46,700 nucleotides of DNA. Origin: Aaosphaeria pasadenensis (lineage: Eukaryota > Ascomycota > Dothideomycetes > Pleosporales). Shown piece after piece: positions 1 through 10,002 of the stretch. The translations under genes were made by a program, and so were the position numbers. The DNA lies in contig JAKLMB010000062.1 in NCBI GenBank assembly GCA_022813625.1, positions 1 to 46,700 on the forward strand, written 5' to 3'. The notes under the pieces were generated by a model, which saw nothing but the letters and a program-made list of their open reading frames with translations, ran no database searches and was not told the DNA's origin. Position 1 is the stretch's first letter. Every line of letters starts with the position of its first letter.

Positions 1-61
1 TTCCTCCACTAGGGATTTATTATTTCATTTAATAATAATCAACACAATTTTTTAGCCCCCG

Positions 62-63
<2 letters not shown>

Positions 64-92
<29 letters not shown>
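64..92. repeat. poly-C homopolymer run
   Basis: An uninterrupted run of about 29 cytosines follows an AT-rich stretch. It may be a real homopolymer or an assembly or sequencing artefact close to a contig edge or gap. No gene is associated with it. Confidence 0.9.
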
Positions 93-94
<2 letters not shown>

Positions 95-829
95 AACAAA
101 AAAAAGTTGCCACCAGCTGAGGACGAAGATGAAGGAAATCAGTACAGGGGCATGGGTGAGGATTCAGAGAACTGGAACATCTTCAAGGATAGTAATCCAG
201 ACAAATCAGGGACTCCGGGAACGCCTCGCGTGTATTACTTATCGCCACCTTTACAATCTATTCTTCTGTTCACGAAAAAGGATGTCCTAGCTAGGCCTTC
301 GGTTTTCTCTGCAGGGTAGCGAAAATGGTTGCGTCTCGCTAGATGTTGGGTGGTCGCCATGCATGGGTTTGTCCAAGGCTTCGGGATGCTAGGATGGCCC
401 ATATCTCTCCTGTGAGAGCATCAACGATTTGGAAGTATTCGGCGATTTTGCCGGTAGTCATATTGATGCCAAATATATTTCGATCGTAAGGTGGGTGAGA
501 GTTGAGGTAATGCAACAGCTAGATAATGTACACATGGTTTTTTCGAGTTTAGTTGTGCAGCAGAAGGGAAAAAATTGTCGAACGTGAGCAGCGTTTATTA
601 ACTTAACGTATCTCACAAGCAAGTTGTCTAGACAAGCGAGATGTCCACTTTTGCCAGGGCTATTCAATTATATTAGAATAATAAAAGAACAATTGCATCT
701 CCTCTAGTACTAATTTGATAATAGATGGATAGGCTAATTGTCTATTGATTTACAAGTCTTGAACTGTGTACTGGCTTGCTGCACCTTCTACAGCGTATAT
801 AGTATGAGCCATCAGCTCGCTTTCTACTG
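93..829. other. Gene-poor stretch with one unassigned relic
   Basis: An acidic 70-codon frame (107-319, +) lacks an ATG start and matches nothing I know. On the minus strand about 338-508 is an open, coding-like stretch with normal amino-acid composition (contains FGINMTTGKIAEYFQ) that runs from one stop to another without a start. It is probably a fragment of a decayed gene of unknown family. The rest is AT-rich sequence leading into the transposon relic. Confidence 0.4.
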
Positions 830-2216
830 TCGAGCTCCTTCCCCTCAAGCGGTGCAGTACTATCAATTTGAGCAGCTAGCTCCAAGCTTCGAGCCTTGGT
901 AAGAGCTCCTTGTCTCTGTAAGTACTTCTTCTTTCGCTGATTGCGTGCTTCTGATGCTGTTTGAGCTGCACGTAGCTGAGCTACTTCTGTTCGTCGTAGC
1001 TCACCTGTGTGGACTATCAGTTCAGCACCCTTTGCTAGCCGATTGATTGATTCAGTAATTGAGCTAGAAGATCTATTTTGATGTCTTTAAAATCGAGTTT
1101 GAATGAGAGTACTCTGAGCTTTTAATCCTGTTGTGGTACTAGGTGTTTTTGATGTCCATTCAATAGCAGTAGCAGTTTGGCTGGGTGATGACGTACGAAG
1201 CTTGACATCAAACTTTGATAGTACACGGTCAGGACTAAAAGGTGATAGTCCTGATGCACGAAAGCTCGCGTTCATGTTGTTCTCTGTAATAAAGGCCTCG
1301 TAGGCTGCTCTGAATGCTGGCAGAATTTTAGATCAGTAACGTGGTTGACGCCACAGCGTATCAGCTGCTCCATCTGACGACTGAAGGCTTCTGTAATGGT
1401 GAGAAGCAGCCTACGTCAAGCGGCTGCAGTAGATACAACGAATGAGCTGGCATGAAAAGTGTAATCATCTTCTTCTCCTCACAAAGCTATCAGAATTCAA
1501 GCGAGTCGTGGCTCTCATGGCCATTAAAAATTAAGAGACGGCGCGCTCCCTTCATACGATCCTTTGCATGCTTCTCAAGGTGCTTTAGCCATTCAACAAC
1601 AGGCTCATTTGTTGTCCAGCTATTGTCGCTTAAGGCGAACACTCAATTATTAGGTATATCGTTGCCTTCATACGACGCAGAGAGATGGTTGGCGCCTGCA
1701 AAGATAATGAATTGATGGATCGCCCACCCTCGAGCGTTAATATCTTAGATGACTGTCACCCACTCAAGATTCCCTGGCTGTACAGCTTTCGGTCGATTGC
1801 GTCTCAGAGAAAGTAACAATCTTACCAGTTGAGATAACGCCCTTCTGGAAACCTGTCTCACCAAAGTTGTAGATATCCTCAGCGATACCACGCTTTTCAA
1901 TCATGCGTCGTATGAGCTCCAATGATTATCGAATAACGTGAAGATCCTCACATTCAGCTCTCCGATAGTCGTCCTTTCGATTGATGTGAGTGTTGAGCCT
2001 GGAATCTGCCGTATAAAAGTCCTCTGGCCAGTTCTTGCCCGCTTTCTGCACGCCACGTGTAGTGAGCGATTGGTTAGCCATATCTCGTACAACACTAAGC
2101 CTAGGCGAAAACCCGCGTAGATCTGCCTTTGTGAAATTCCTTGACTTCGGCTCACAATCGCGTCGTAAAACAATTCTAGCCCGTCTTCCTGTTAGCGTTA
2201 GTGCGACGTCAAACAC
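830..2216 (-). pseudogene. Decayed pogo/Fot-like (DDE_1) transposase
   Basis: Pieces of a pogo-superfamily transposase can be read on the minus strand in several frames. From high to low coordinates they are: the end of the HTH region and the typical VGKNW-like block (KAGKNWPEDF near 2080) with a CEDLHVIR-type segment near 1945; the first catalytic region (YNFGETGFQKG, where the family has YNFDETGF, so the Asp is replaced by Gly) near 1870; a GHESHDSLEF block near 1510; and the C-terminal SGLSPFSPDRVLSKFDVKLR block near 1235. Stops and frameshifts separate the blocks. The element is dead. I did not find terminal inverted repeats. Family knowledge: these enzymes cut and paste at TA targets. 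Confidence 0.8.
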
Positions 2217-2340
2217 TATAGCAGCACGTTTTGTAACTTCGTTTTAACAATTACACAGCTATCTTTGTAATAGGTGGTGAAACACAGAAGTAGCGCGTTT
2301 TACTAGCGAGGGTGGACGCTCGCTTGTGGAGTACGTTTCA

Positions 2341-4458
2341 TTATGTCAACATGGCCAAAACACCAAGAAAAGCGGCAAGTGTAGGTACAACAGCAATCTG
2401 GACCACTCTTTTACTGCCACTCACTTTAATGGCCTGAGTTGGTTCATACGGAGAGGGTTCTTTGGAATTCGTCGTCCCATTCCAGCAATATCTTGCAAAA
2501 CATGCCTGGCACCCCGACGGAACCTCCGTGTTCGTCTTCCAGAAGCTTCGCGCTAGCATAGCACAGCCAACGCAGGCCGGCCACTCGCTGTCGAGGGTCC
2601 CATTTCCTCTCGTTGCGACATTATACCCATTCTGGATGATGAAATTGCGCTGCGAGTCATTGGTGGCCAACTGGAACGTCGAGATGTTCGAGTGGTAGGT
2701 ATACGGGGAGTTGGGAATATACACGATGAGGGGTGACGGCTGCGTAAGGTTATGTGCATCGCAGCCGAAGAAGGTGGGGCGTGAGTTCAATCCTAGGTTC
2801 ACAAACGTGTTTTGGTCGGGGACTGCTGGGAACGGGGCTTGACGGTTGGATTGGAGGAGTGAGCGTTCGTAGGTTGCTACAAGCGACGTCCCGTTCGGCC
2901 AATTTGCCCCAGGGGAAGATGTGTCGGCTGAGCTGTCAATTGCGAATATCACATCGACATTCCGCACAGGCTGTAACAGTGGATGGAGCGGAATATTTTG
3001 CAAATCTTCACCTCCGTCCACAAGAGGTAGGATTGTGCTATTCGCGTTTATGTTTACACCTGCGTGATATTGGTAGAAGGGATTAGCCCAATCGGAGATG
3101 TCGTTATTCTGGTCCCCGAGGTGTTGCAGCTTCCCAGACACGTAGTCTTTCGCTATTTGAGGCGCACCAGTGTTGTTTATCTGGAGGTAGGCTTGGTTGA
3201 ATAGTGAGGAGGAGGTGCCCACGACGAAGCCTATGTTATCGAAACCTGATATACATTTTTCGTTTTGTGCAACACTTCCGTTAGTAAAGTTTGAACCGAC
3301 GTAGTGGAGGGGTGCGAACGCGGCGGTCGGAGTATCAAATGTGCCAATTTCCCAGGGACTGATTTCGAATATACTGGAGTTCGCGAGGATGAGTAGTTGG
3401 TTGGGGGTGCGCTCTATGGTTACGATAATCGGCATTGGCGCTTGGGCGGAGTTGAATTGGTTATTTTGCAAAAGGCTCGAGAACGCGTAATCTTCGTGGC
3501 GTATTGATTAGTAAATATGCTTGGGTAGAGGTATTTCTAACTTACTAGGGCCCCCGTCTGTCGCGTCGAACAATTGAAACGAGAGGCCTCTTCCCCACAA
3601 GTCTGTGATTGTAGTATTGAATCCAGCGCTCTGCTTATTCTGAACCTCGTTGATGATCTGATTGTAATACTGGGTAATGGATAACGTCGTAGGCCCTAGG
3701 TCCTTAGCCCGTGCCGCGACCAGAGGCGACGCTTTACAGACCTTTAATAATCGAGTTATCAAACTGCCATAGTGAAGTCTCAGCATTTGGATCCATCCTA
3801 TACAAGTTCTGGACCGTCGTTAATTGTGGTATGTAGAGACTCCCTACAAGCCAACTACCCCCAGAGAGCCCAGCAAGGTATGTCGTTGCTTGCAGAAGGC
3901 CACCAACATGGCCAGGCGAAGTAGAATTCGTAGTGCTGTTGTCAAAAGCAGCGATCCCGCCTGCACCGTTCATAAGTGCTCTCCATCCCCCTCCCGAACA
4001 AGCAATAGCAATATTTGGCAAGGCTGTTGCATTATTAGCAATTTTGTCGATGTAGCTGTTTTCGTCAAATCCGCTGATGTTAGCACGCTCAAGAAAGTCA
4101 CGTATTGCCCAAAGCGTATTGTTTCGTCTCTTTTCCAGCCAGCTAGCCTCCTCAGGGGAGGCGGATTTCGAATCTCGAATTGTTGGGCGAGGGTTTGGGC
4201 ATTCAACTTCGTATGGGGCGTAGCCTGGGTGATCCACCCTTGCAAAGACTGGCCCATTCGATGAGGCTTGCCTGCTCGCGGAGACCAACTGGATTCCTGG
4301 AACTGGCCGTGGGAAATTAGTGTTCTTAATTATTCCTTACTCTACGAATCCCTTTAATAAGGAAGGTTAGAAGGAAGCTTACCTCTAACATCCGAGGCAA
4401 ATACCAGGACTGCTACGAAGAGAAGAAGAGTGTGGTATGGTCCGGTCATTGTGGGCAT
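2341..4458 (-). CDS. Phospholipase B / lysophospholipase (secreted, probably GPI-anchored)
   Basis: Removes acyl chains from phospholipids and lysophospholipids; family of fungal PLB (PLA2_B domain). My four-exon model is 4383-4458, 3742-4302, 3546-3695 and 2341-3491, with introns of 80, 46 and 54 nt, all GT-AG with branch-like motifs. It totals 1938 nt, 645 aa, within the family's usual length. The start encodes a hydrophobic signal peptide (LLLFVAVLVFAS). Residues near 128 carry SGGGWRALMNGAG and the nucleophile Ser172 lies in GLSGGSWLVGS; Asp421 in LVDGGED completes the Ser-Asp dyad. Many N-glycosylation sequons and a hydrophobic C-terminus (VVPTLAAFLGVLAML) suggest a GPI signal. No defect seen. 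Intron 1 explains why no ATG opens the second exon. It may serve nutrition or membrane turnover; a virulence role cannot be judged here. Confidence 0.95.
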
Positions 4459-5097
4459 TTGAACGTTGATTGATAGATCAAACAAAGAGAGGCGATGCCA
4501 CTGCGGTGCTTCTCAACTTGTGTAGCGTAGGATATAACCGAGATATATACGCGCAGAGAGCCCCTTATTATACGGCTGCTGCCAGCATTTCTATATCACT
4601 AAACCCTCTATAGCCACCACACACTAGATTAAAGTGACAGGCCATTTGTTCTGTGAGCATGGCCAGATATCAGGCCATGCTCCGCGTTCGTCTTCAAAGG
4701 AATTTTAGCTTATCCCATGGACCAGACACGTCTTATCTTAGACTAACACTGCACTAAAACCCCTAGGCCAATCAGAAGTCAGCGAAGCGGCGTCGCTTTA
4801 TTTGACAGGTGTGCGTTGAGAAAATCATGAGAGGTTAGCGAGGAGCGTTTGGAATTTGGGTTCTTAGGGTTTCAAGGGTGTTAGGCTTGGATTATGCGGA
4901 TAGCTTAGTTATTGCCGCCTTGATACTCAGCCACGAGAGCGAGATGAGATGAGATGGAGAATCGATTTTTGTGATGTATATCTGAGCCGAGCCGTGATTC
5001 TTGATCGGCGGGAATTGACATCGTTTTCCCTTCCATACGTTCCTGTAACACTTACTTCCCTCCAAGCTTCTCCTTGTATGTACCCCTACAATCCAAA
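4459..5097. other. Intergenic, divergent promoters
   Basis: This is the shared upstream region of the phospholipase B gene (minus) and the small gene at 5098 (plus). A TATA-like TATATA lies near 4540, about 80 nt before the phospholipase start codon. I see no coding signal. Confidence 0.5.
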
Positions 5098-5581
5098 ATG
5101 AACCACCTGTAAGTTCCCATCACTCTGCAGGGCACAAGGAATGTTTCGTCTTAACAAACCATGATCTAATCCTAGTCGTACTCTCCTCACCCCCATCCGC
5201 ACAACAACCATCATCCTCTTCAACCAAACCAACGAAGAACTCCTCCTCGCCTCCCCACCCAACCAACGTCACAACGCCTGCTGGTCCTCTCCGGACCTCA
5301 CACCCCCAGGCAACATCCTCGCAGGCGAATGCGCTATCTTCCGATCTCGCTCTTCGAGACTGGGACGCGGGACCGCAGGGTCCGTCGCATATCACATTAC
5401 AGGCGAGCAGGATCCTGAAGAGCACGTGATTGTTGCGTCGTAGCAGAATCCGCTTTTTGGGTGGAATAAGTATCCGGGATGTGTTATTGGCGCGCGGGGT
5501 CAGGAATTTTGGGTGAGAATTTTTAAGGGTGGTGGTGGGAGTGATGCGATTGGGGTGTTCGTTTTGAGGTGTGTTGGATGA
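5098..5581 (+). pseudogene. Aegerolysin/ET79-like small beta-sandwich protein with in-frame stop
   Basis: A short first exon (5098-5108) is followed by a clean 67-nt intron (5109-5175; GTAAGT, TCTAATC, CTAG), then an exon that reads in one frame to TGA at 5579 (138 codons) except for a TAG at 5441-5443. Visible patterns are an NACW motif, a FRSRSS stretch and GTAGSVAY. These resemble the small aegerolysin / crystal-protein-ET79-like fold in which a GTEG-type turn precedes a beta strand. Such proteins bind membrane lipids and some act with partner proteins as pore formers; whether this one does is unknown. There is no signal peptide, as usual for the family. The stop truncates the protein at 92 aa. 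It could be a single nonsense mutation, a sequencing error or a real shorter protein. Confidence 0.45.
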
Positions 5582-7016
5582 GGTGTAGTTTTGATATAAC
5601 TAAAATTGCTTCTTCAGGCAAAGCTGTTGCGTTATGGCGGGTTTTCCGCTACAGGCGGAAGCACATTAGGATTTTATTCCATAGAATCAGCGCCTCAGCG
5701 CCTAGGATGACGGCCTTTCACGCTTGCATTCTTGTGATTGATGTTCCTTCAAATCAAGTACATATCTACCAGAGTTTCAGTAGGTAGATCTGATAAGATT
5801 TTTGCTGCACTATTCCGGAAAATTCAGAAACCTCAGTAAGATCAAAAGGGAAGCTAGAAGAGTGGGTTCGAGATGCCCGAATGGTACTGGGCTTGCGCTC
5901 GCTCTGGAACTGACATTAAGCTGTGGTAGTAGCCGCCGGGATCACGGTCATAAGGGGACTTGAAGATAGTAGAGGGTCTTAGTGGATCCGAATGGCATCC
6001 CACTAAGCAGACGGACGGGTCGAAGAAAGAGTCAATGAGCATGGTCGGGCTGCGAGGGGTACGAATCTGGGAGCACGATCGTGTGAAGCCTTCAGAATAA
6101 GAGAAAGCTTCGCTGAAGGAAGAATAACCGGTGTTGGCTACCATGGGATAGGCCTTGAGGACCAGGAGTTGGCGATGACTGGCCTTCTATCTCGAGACGA
6201 TGCCACCAAAAGGAGTGGCAACGATATAGACAATGACTATCTTGTGCTGGCCCAATCTGAGCTTATATCTGACGATATCATTTTATAAGAAAGGAGAAAC
6301 CCTAGGTTAGTTCCTCGGAGCTTCTAATAAATGTTCGAAGCAGGTATTCAACGCGGAAAGGTGAATTTTCCGACTGCATGTAGATCACTATCCAAATTCG
6401 CTGCTCGGAAAGCCGCTTGGAAGTTAGGCAGTAGCACTAGGCGATAGTAGCCTAATGGCTTTTGTGTAGGGCGGATAATCGGTCGATGACCAGGTCAAGC
6501 TGGTCAGCCTCCTTCGTTTGAGGTGCGGAATCTTGGCTTCATCCGAGCCATGGTAGAGCGGGCAATCACTAGAGATCCGGGTGGCTTTCCCACCCAATGG
6601 GAGCATACAGCAAAAGCTTGCCCAACGCATGGTCCTGCAGGTTCCCGCAGTCTTTCTATGTCAAAGCATCTTGGACTGACCTGCTCCATGTGATAGATAC
6701 CATTTCCATTCTCATTCTGTTCCCGCTAACGACTAATGCACCTACATAATATTTGGTTGCATGTATAGTGTGACAGAGAAATGTCATACGTTAATGACGC
6801 TTGGTGTTGTAAGTTGGTTATGCTCAGTGAGTTTTATGCCCAGCTCAAGATAAGAAGTGCATCCTGTGTTGAATGATATCTCCCACTACACACCAACAGC
6901 TTTTCACATCTTAAATCTTCCCCACAAGAAAGAATATAGCGAGAGGCTTTGTCATTCTCTCGAGCCAATATTCACAGGAGCAGTACTCTTCCGTGGGCCT
7001 GGCTTGGGAGTCAAGC
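5582..7016. other. Long stretch without a recognised gene
   Basis: The best frame is a 96-codon ATG ORF on the minus strand (5854-6144), Ser/Pro/Tyr-rich and unassigned; the ATG has a favourable ccATGG context. Just beyond it a short plus-strand frame near 6156-6288 (acidic, ending in SDDIIL) also looks coding-like but lacks a start. Two overlapping minus frames at 6424-6689 are probably chance. No motif could be assigned. Confidence 0.35.
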
Positions 7017-7607
7017 ATGACCAACCGACCGCATCCTCCTACTCTTCTTCACCGTTCATTGCTGACACATTGTGAACCTTTCACCCCTCCTCAAACCCCC
7101 GATCCATGGTTTTCCGCACCCCGTCCTGCCTTCGCCTTTCCCATCTCATCGAAACTCAAGCCGCAGCATCCTCCACCACTTACCAGGACCCACTCCACCT
7201 TGCTTCATCCATCAGACCCAGATTTGGAGTCTGGTCGTTTTTCATCTGATTATACCGCAATCGCCTTGACTACCAAAGCGGCAGTCCCATTGCCTGCGCC
7301 GAAGCGCCCAGGACCTGTACAAAAGTCATACACTCTTCTCCACCCCTCGTCTCCCCAATCATCTCCACTCTCTGCCAATACCGAGGACGTCCATAGCAAT
7401 GACATGTCTGCATGCCAAATCTTGACCTTACCGCCATTGTCTGACTCTTCTGAGTTCCAATCTACCCTTTTTAAGTATTCCGCGCGAGCAAAACCACTGT
7501 TCGTCTTTCCCCACAACCTCATTCCACGGAGCAGCTCCAGCTACGAGTACAACCAGAGCCGTCGCCGTTCAGTCTTGCACTCCTCGCTTTCAGACACTGA
7601 GGAATAA
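7017..7607 (+). CDS. Hypothetical Ser/Pro-rich protein
   Basis: A 196-codon ORF from ATG 7017 to TAA. The product is rich in Pro, Ser, Thr and Leu, has two copies of a TLLHPS motif about 55 residues apart, and ends in an acidic SDTEE tail. It has no signal peptide, membrane helix or recognisable domain and looks intrinsically disordered, as many short fungal regulators do. The open frame upstream to 6993 uses a GTG and is not preferred. The ORF could be chance in a C-rich stretch, but its length and polar bias make a real gene plausible. Confidence 0.35.
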   Translation: MTNRPHPPTLLHRSLLTHCEPFTPPQTPDPWFSAPRPAFAFPISSKLKPQHPPPLTRTHSTLLHPSDPDLESGRFSSDYTAIALTTKAAVPLPAPKRPGPVQKSYTLLHPSSPQSSPLSANTEDVHSNDMSACQILTLPPLSDSSEFQSTLFKYSARAKPLFVFPHNLIPRSSSSYEYNQSRRRSVLHSSLSDTEE

Positions 7608-8424
7608 GGCACAGAGACCGACCAAACGCGAAAGGGAAAATTGGAAAGAGCTCGGGGAACCGTAGTCCACGGGCAAATTGTCTATGTACTCCATGATTCA
7701 ATGGACGCAAGATATGTTTTTGCAGAGCCTCGCTCATAAAAGCTCAGAGTTGGAAATCGATTTTCACGACTCTACGAAATATTCTCTTGTCTTATTTGTC
7801 CCTTATGGGGATGTTCTGCAAAATCATTGGCGTTTGTCGCTGCAACTTTGCTCTTCAATTGTAGTTTCAACTGCATTGGGAAATATAGGCTTCTTTGTAT
7901 ATACATCATTAGCGATCAACATTTCACCATTGCAGGTATACCTTTGTAGAATGGATATGTTCTGGCATCAATGCTTTCTCCTTCCATTATCAGTGAGTCT
8001 CATACTTTCAACTATTACCCATTCATAACCCAGAACTTCCAACCGCATCCTAATGGCGTCATCGCATCCCCAAACCTAATGCTCAACATGATCGGGGAAA
8101 TACTTCAACCTTTACCTCACATCGTATGTGCATACGATCATGCTGACCATCCTCCATACTCGCGAAGCGAAGATCCGTTGATCAGTGCGTATGTACCTAC
8201 AGATCAACGATCATCACTCACCGATTCGTCCCATCTGACTCTGCATTGCATCGCCACACATATGATCCCCCATCCTCCCCAAGCGCATGCTCATCTCTGC
8301 CCTGTGATATCGTTAATGCCGCATTCGTACTTCCATAACCTGGGAACCTAGCATTGAAGTGAAATGTCATGCTGTCTCGACTGTACCACGTCTATTGCTC
8401 ACGCAAACAACGAAACGCGCAGAA
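7608..8424. other. No recognised gene
   Basis: Contains frames of 116 codons (7678-8028) and 126 codons (7971-8351) on the plus strand. Neither has a recognisable motif, and they overlap each other. The second directly precedes the exonuclease relic and may cover its lost 5' part, but I could not read an Exo I motif in it. Confidence 0.3.
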
Positions 8425-8812
8425 ATGAACTCGAACCAAAGCCTCCAGATTATCTTGGAGACTAAGGACATACCGAAAGTGTTTTTCGACGCGAGTAACG
8501 ATTCCGACACATTGCTCTATCACTTCCATCCAGCCTATCAGGTGTAGAGCATAGTCAGTTGATTGAGCTGGCCACAAGGAGGTCTAGACCAGGGAAGTGC
8601 GACAAAAGCCTTCAGCAATGCATAAGAAATGATGTTAAGATGACTGGCAGAGAAGACCTCACGGATTACAGCTAGGAAAAAAGGAAAGAGGTTTGCACCA
8701 GAACAAGGCGGACGATACGAGGTGTTTTAATGATCGGCCGCTAGCGGAGAAAATCATCAGATACTGCGTACAGGATGTGGAAGTACTACCGCGCCTGTGC
8801 TCCTATTACTAA
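8425..8812 (+). pseudogene. 3'-5' exonuclease (DEDD, EXD2-like fungal family) relic
   Basis: Three pieces in different frames line up with the fungal 3'-5' exonuclease domain family. First is IPKVFFDASNDSDTLLYHF (Exo II region, ND.SD, ending near 8521), then GVEHSQLIELATRR followed by LQQCIRND (8543-8620), then APEQGGRYEVF and, after a frame change, NDRPLAEKIIRYCVQDVEVL ending at LPRLCSYY (8697-8809), which holds the Exo III Tyr/Asp. At least three frame changes or stops separate them, and the N-terminal Exo I part is missing. In live members the enzyme degrades nucleic acid 3' ends. This copy is non-functional. Confidence 0.7.
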
Positions 8813-10002
8813 GGAAAGATGACGTCTCACTGGGCTATGAAAGTACAGAAGGCGACGGAGGATAGGGTAGTGTTGCCACAAAGTGAGGATTACAATGGCC
8901 ATGGCAAGCACCAGGCCTAGCTCCAGCAGGTTGGTAACGTCATTTCCCAAACTACATCCCAATGTACCTATTATGGGAATTTCTAGGATGATCATAAAGG
9001 TTGTCATGTATCGTACATAGAAGCGTAGAGGCTAGGACTGTTGGTGAGCATATAAATCGTTCAGGGTTCTTCTTTTAATACGCAGCGTGTTGACTGTATG
9101 CTTTCAAGGACAATAGGAATAGGTGACATTAATAGAGAAGGCACGTCAAGTAACTAAAGACCCGCTTTTTTGTTCGCGTTGGAATTAATGGCGAGAGTTA
9201 GTCGGCTTGCAGGCATGTGCCTCAAGTTTGCATTGAGTTGGGATGGCTGTCAACCGTGCAATGTCCCGGCGCGCAACGTAGTACATTCAGCGGAGTGAAA
9301 TCATCAGAGGCAGCGCATTGTCTCCATATTTCCAAGTAGGATCATAACTCAAATTGACTGATGTCTGCTGCGCTCCACATTGCGTAGTAGACCTGTCTGT
9401 CTCAGCCACGAACTTGCATTCCGAAGTAAACGGCCCCCGCAACGAGCCCAGCGAGCCGGAAGGCGGGGAAGCCAGGGTGACAGTGCTATGATCCCTCATC
9501 CAACAGCTTGTGCAGTGACCAAAGCGCAGACTATATCACTGCAAGTGCCAGGGCTGCATTCCAATGCCGCTCCAGCATCTGCATCTGTACAATCATCCAT
9601 CCCTGTTCCTTGTAAAGCTACAACAATACGCCCCACACTCTTCCACACTCTCCTCGTTTCCTGCCCCCACCCGTTGCTCCTGTACAAAATAGCCGTCGCC
9701 GCCCATGGGCGCATGTCCAGCCTGCCCGCAGGATTCTTGAGGAGGGAGGTCTTGGTTCGCTAGACACGCACTCATCGCGAAGCCATTGAGCCCGCGCAGG
9801 CACAATGACAGACATTGTGCCGCTCCCGGGAGAGATGTTGTCGCAGCATGCTCCAGGCATAGCTGCAGACAAAACGCGGCTGAAACCGAGTAGGAGAGAA
9901 TGAATGAATGAATGAATCCGGTGCCCTTTGACATGCTCTGACGGGACAGCAAAATTGTTCTTAGGGATTGCTGAGAACATTAAATTGGGAGTTCTAATTT
10001 TC
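8813..10002. other. No recognised gene
   Basis: A minus-strand 73-codon ATG frame (8786-9007) would encode one hydrophobic helix (LVLAMAIVILTL); it overlaps the exonuclease relic and is weak. Overlapping frames on both strands at 9380-10085 have no motif. The stretch just downstream of the Spt23-like gene may hold its 3' UTR. Confidence 0.3.
9898..9917. repeat. (GAAT)n microsatellite
   Basis: About five tandem copies of GAAT, downstream of the Spt23/Mga2-like gene. Confidence 0.85.
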
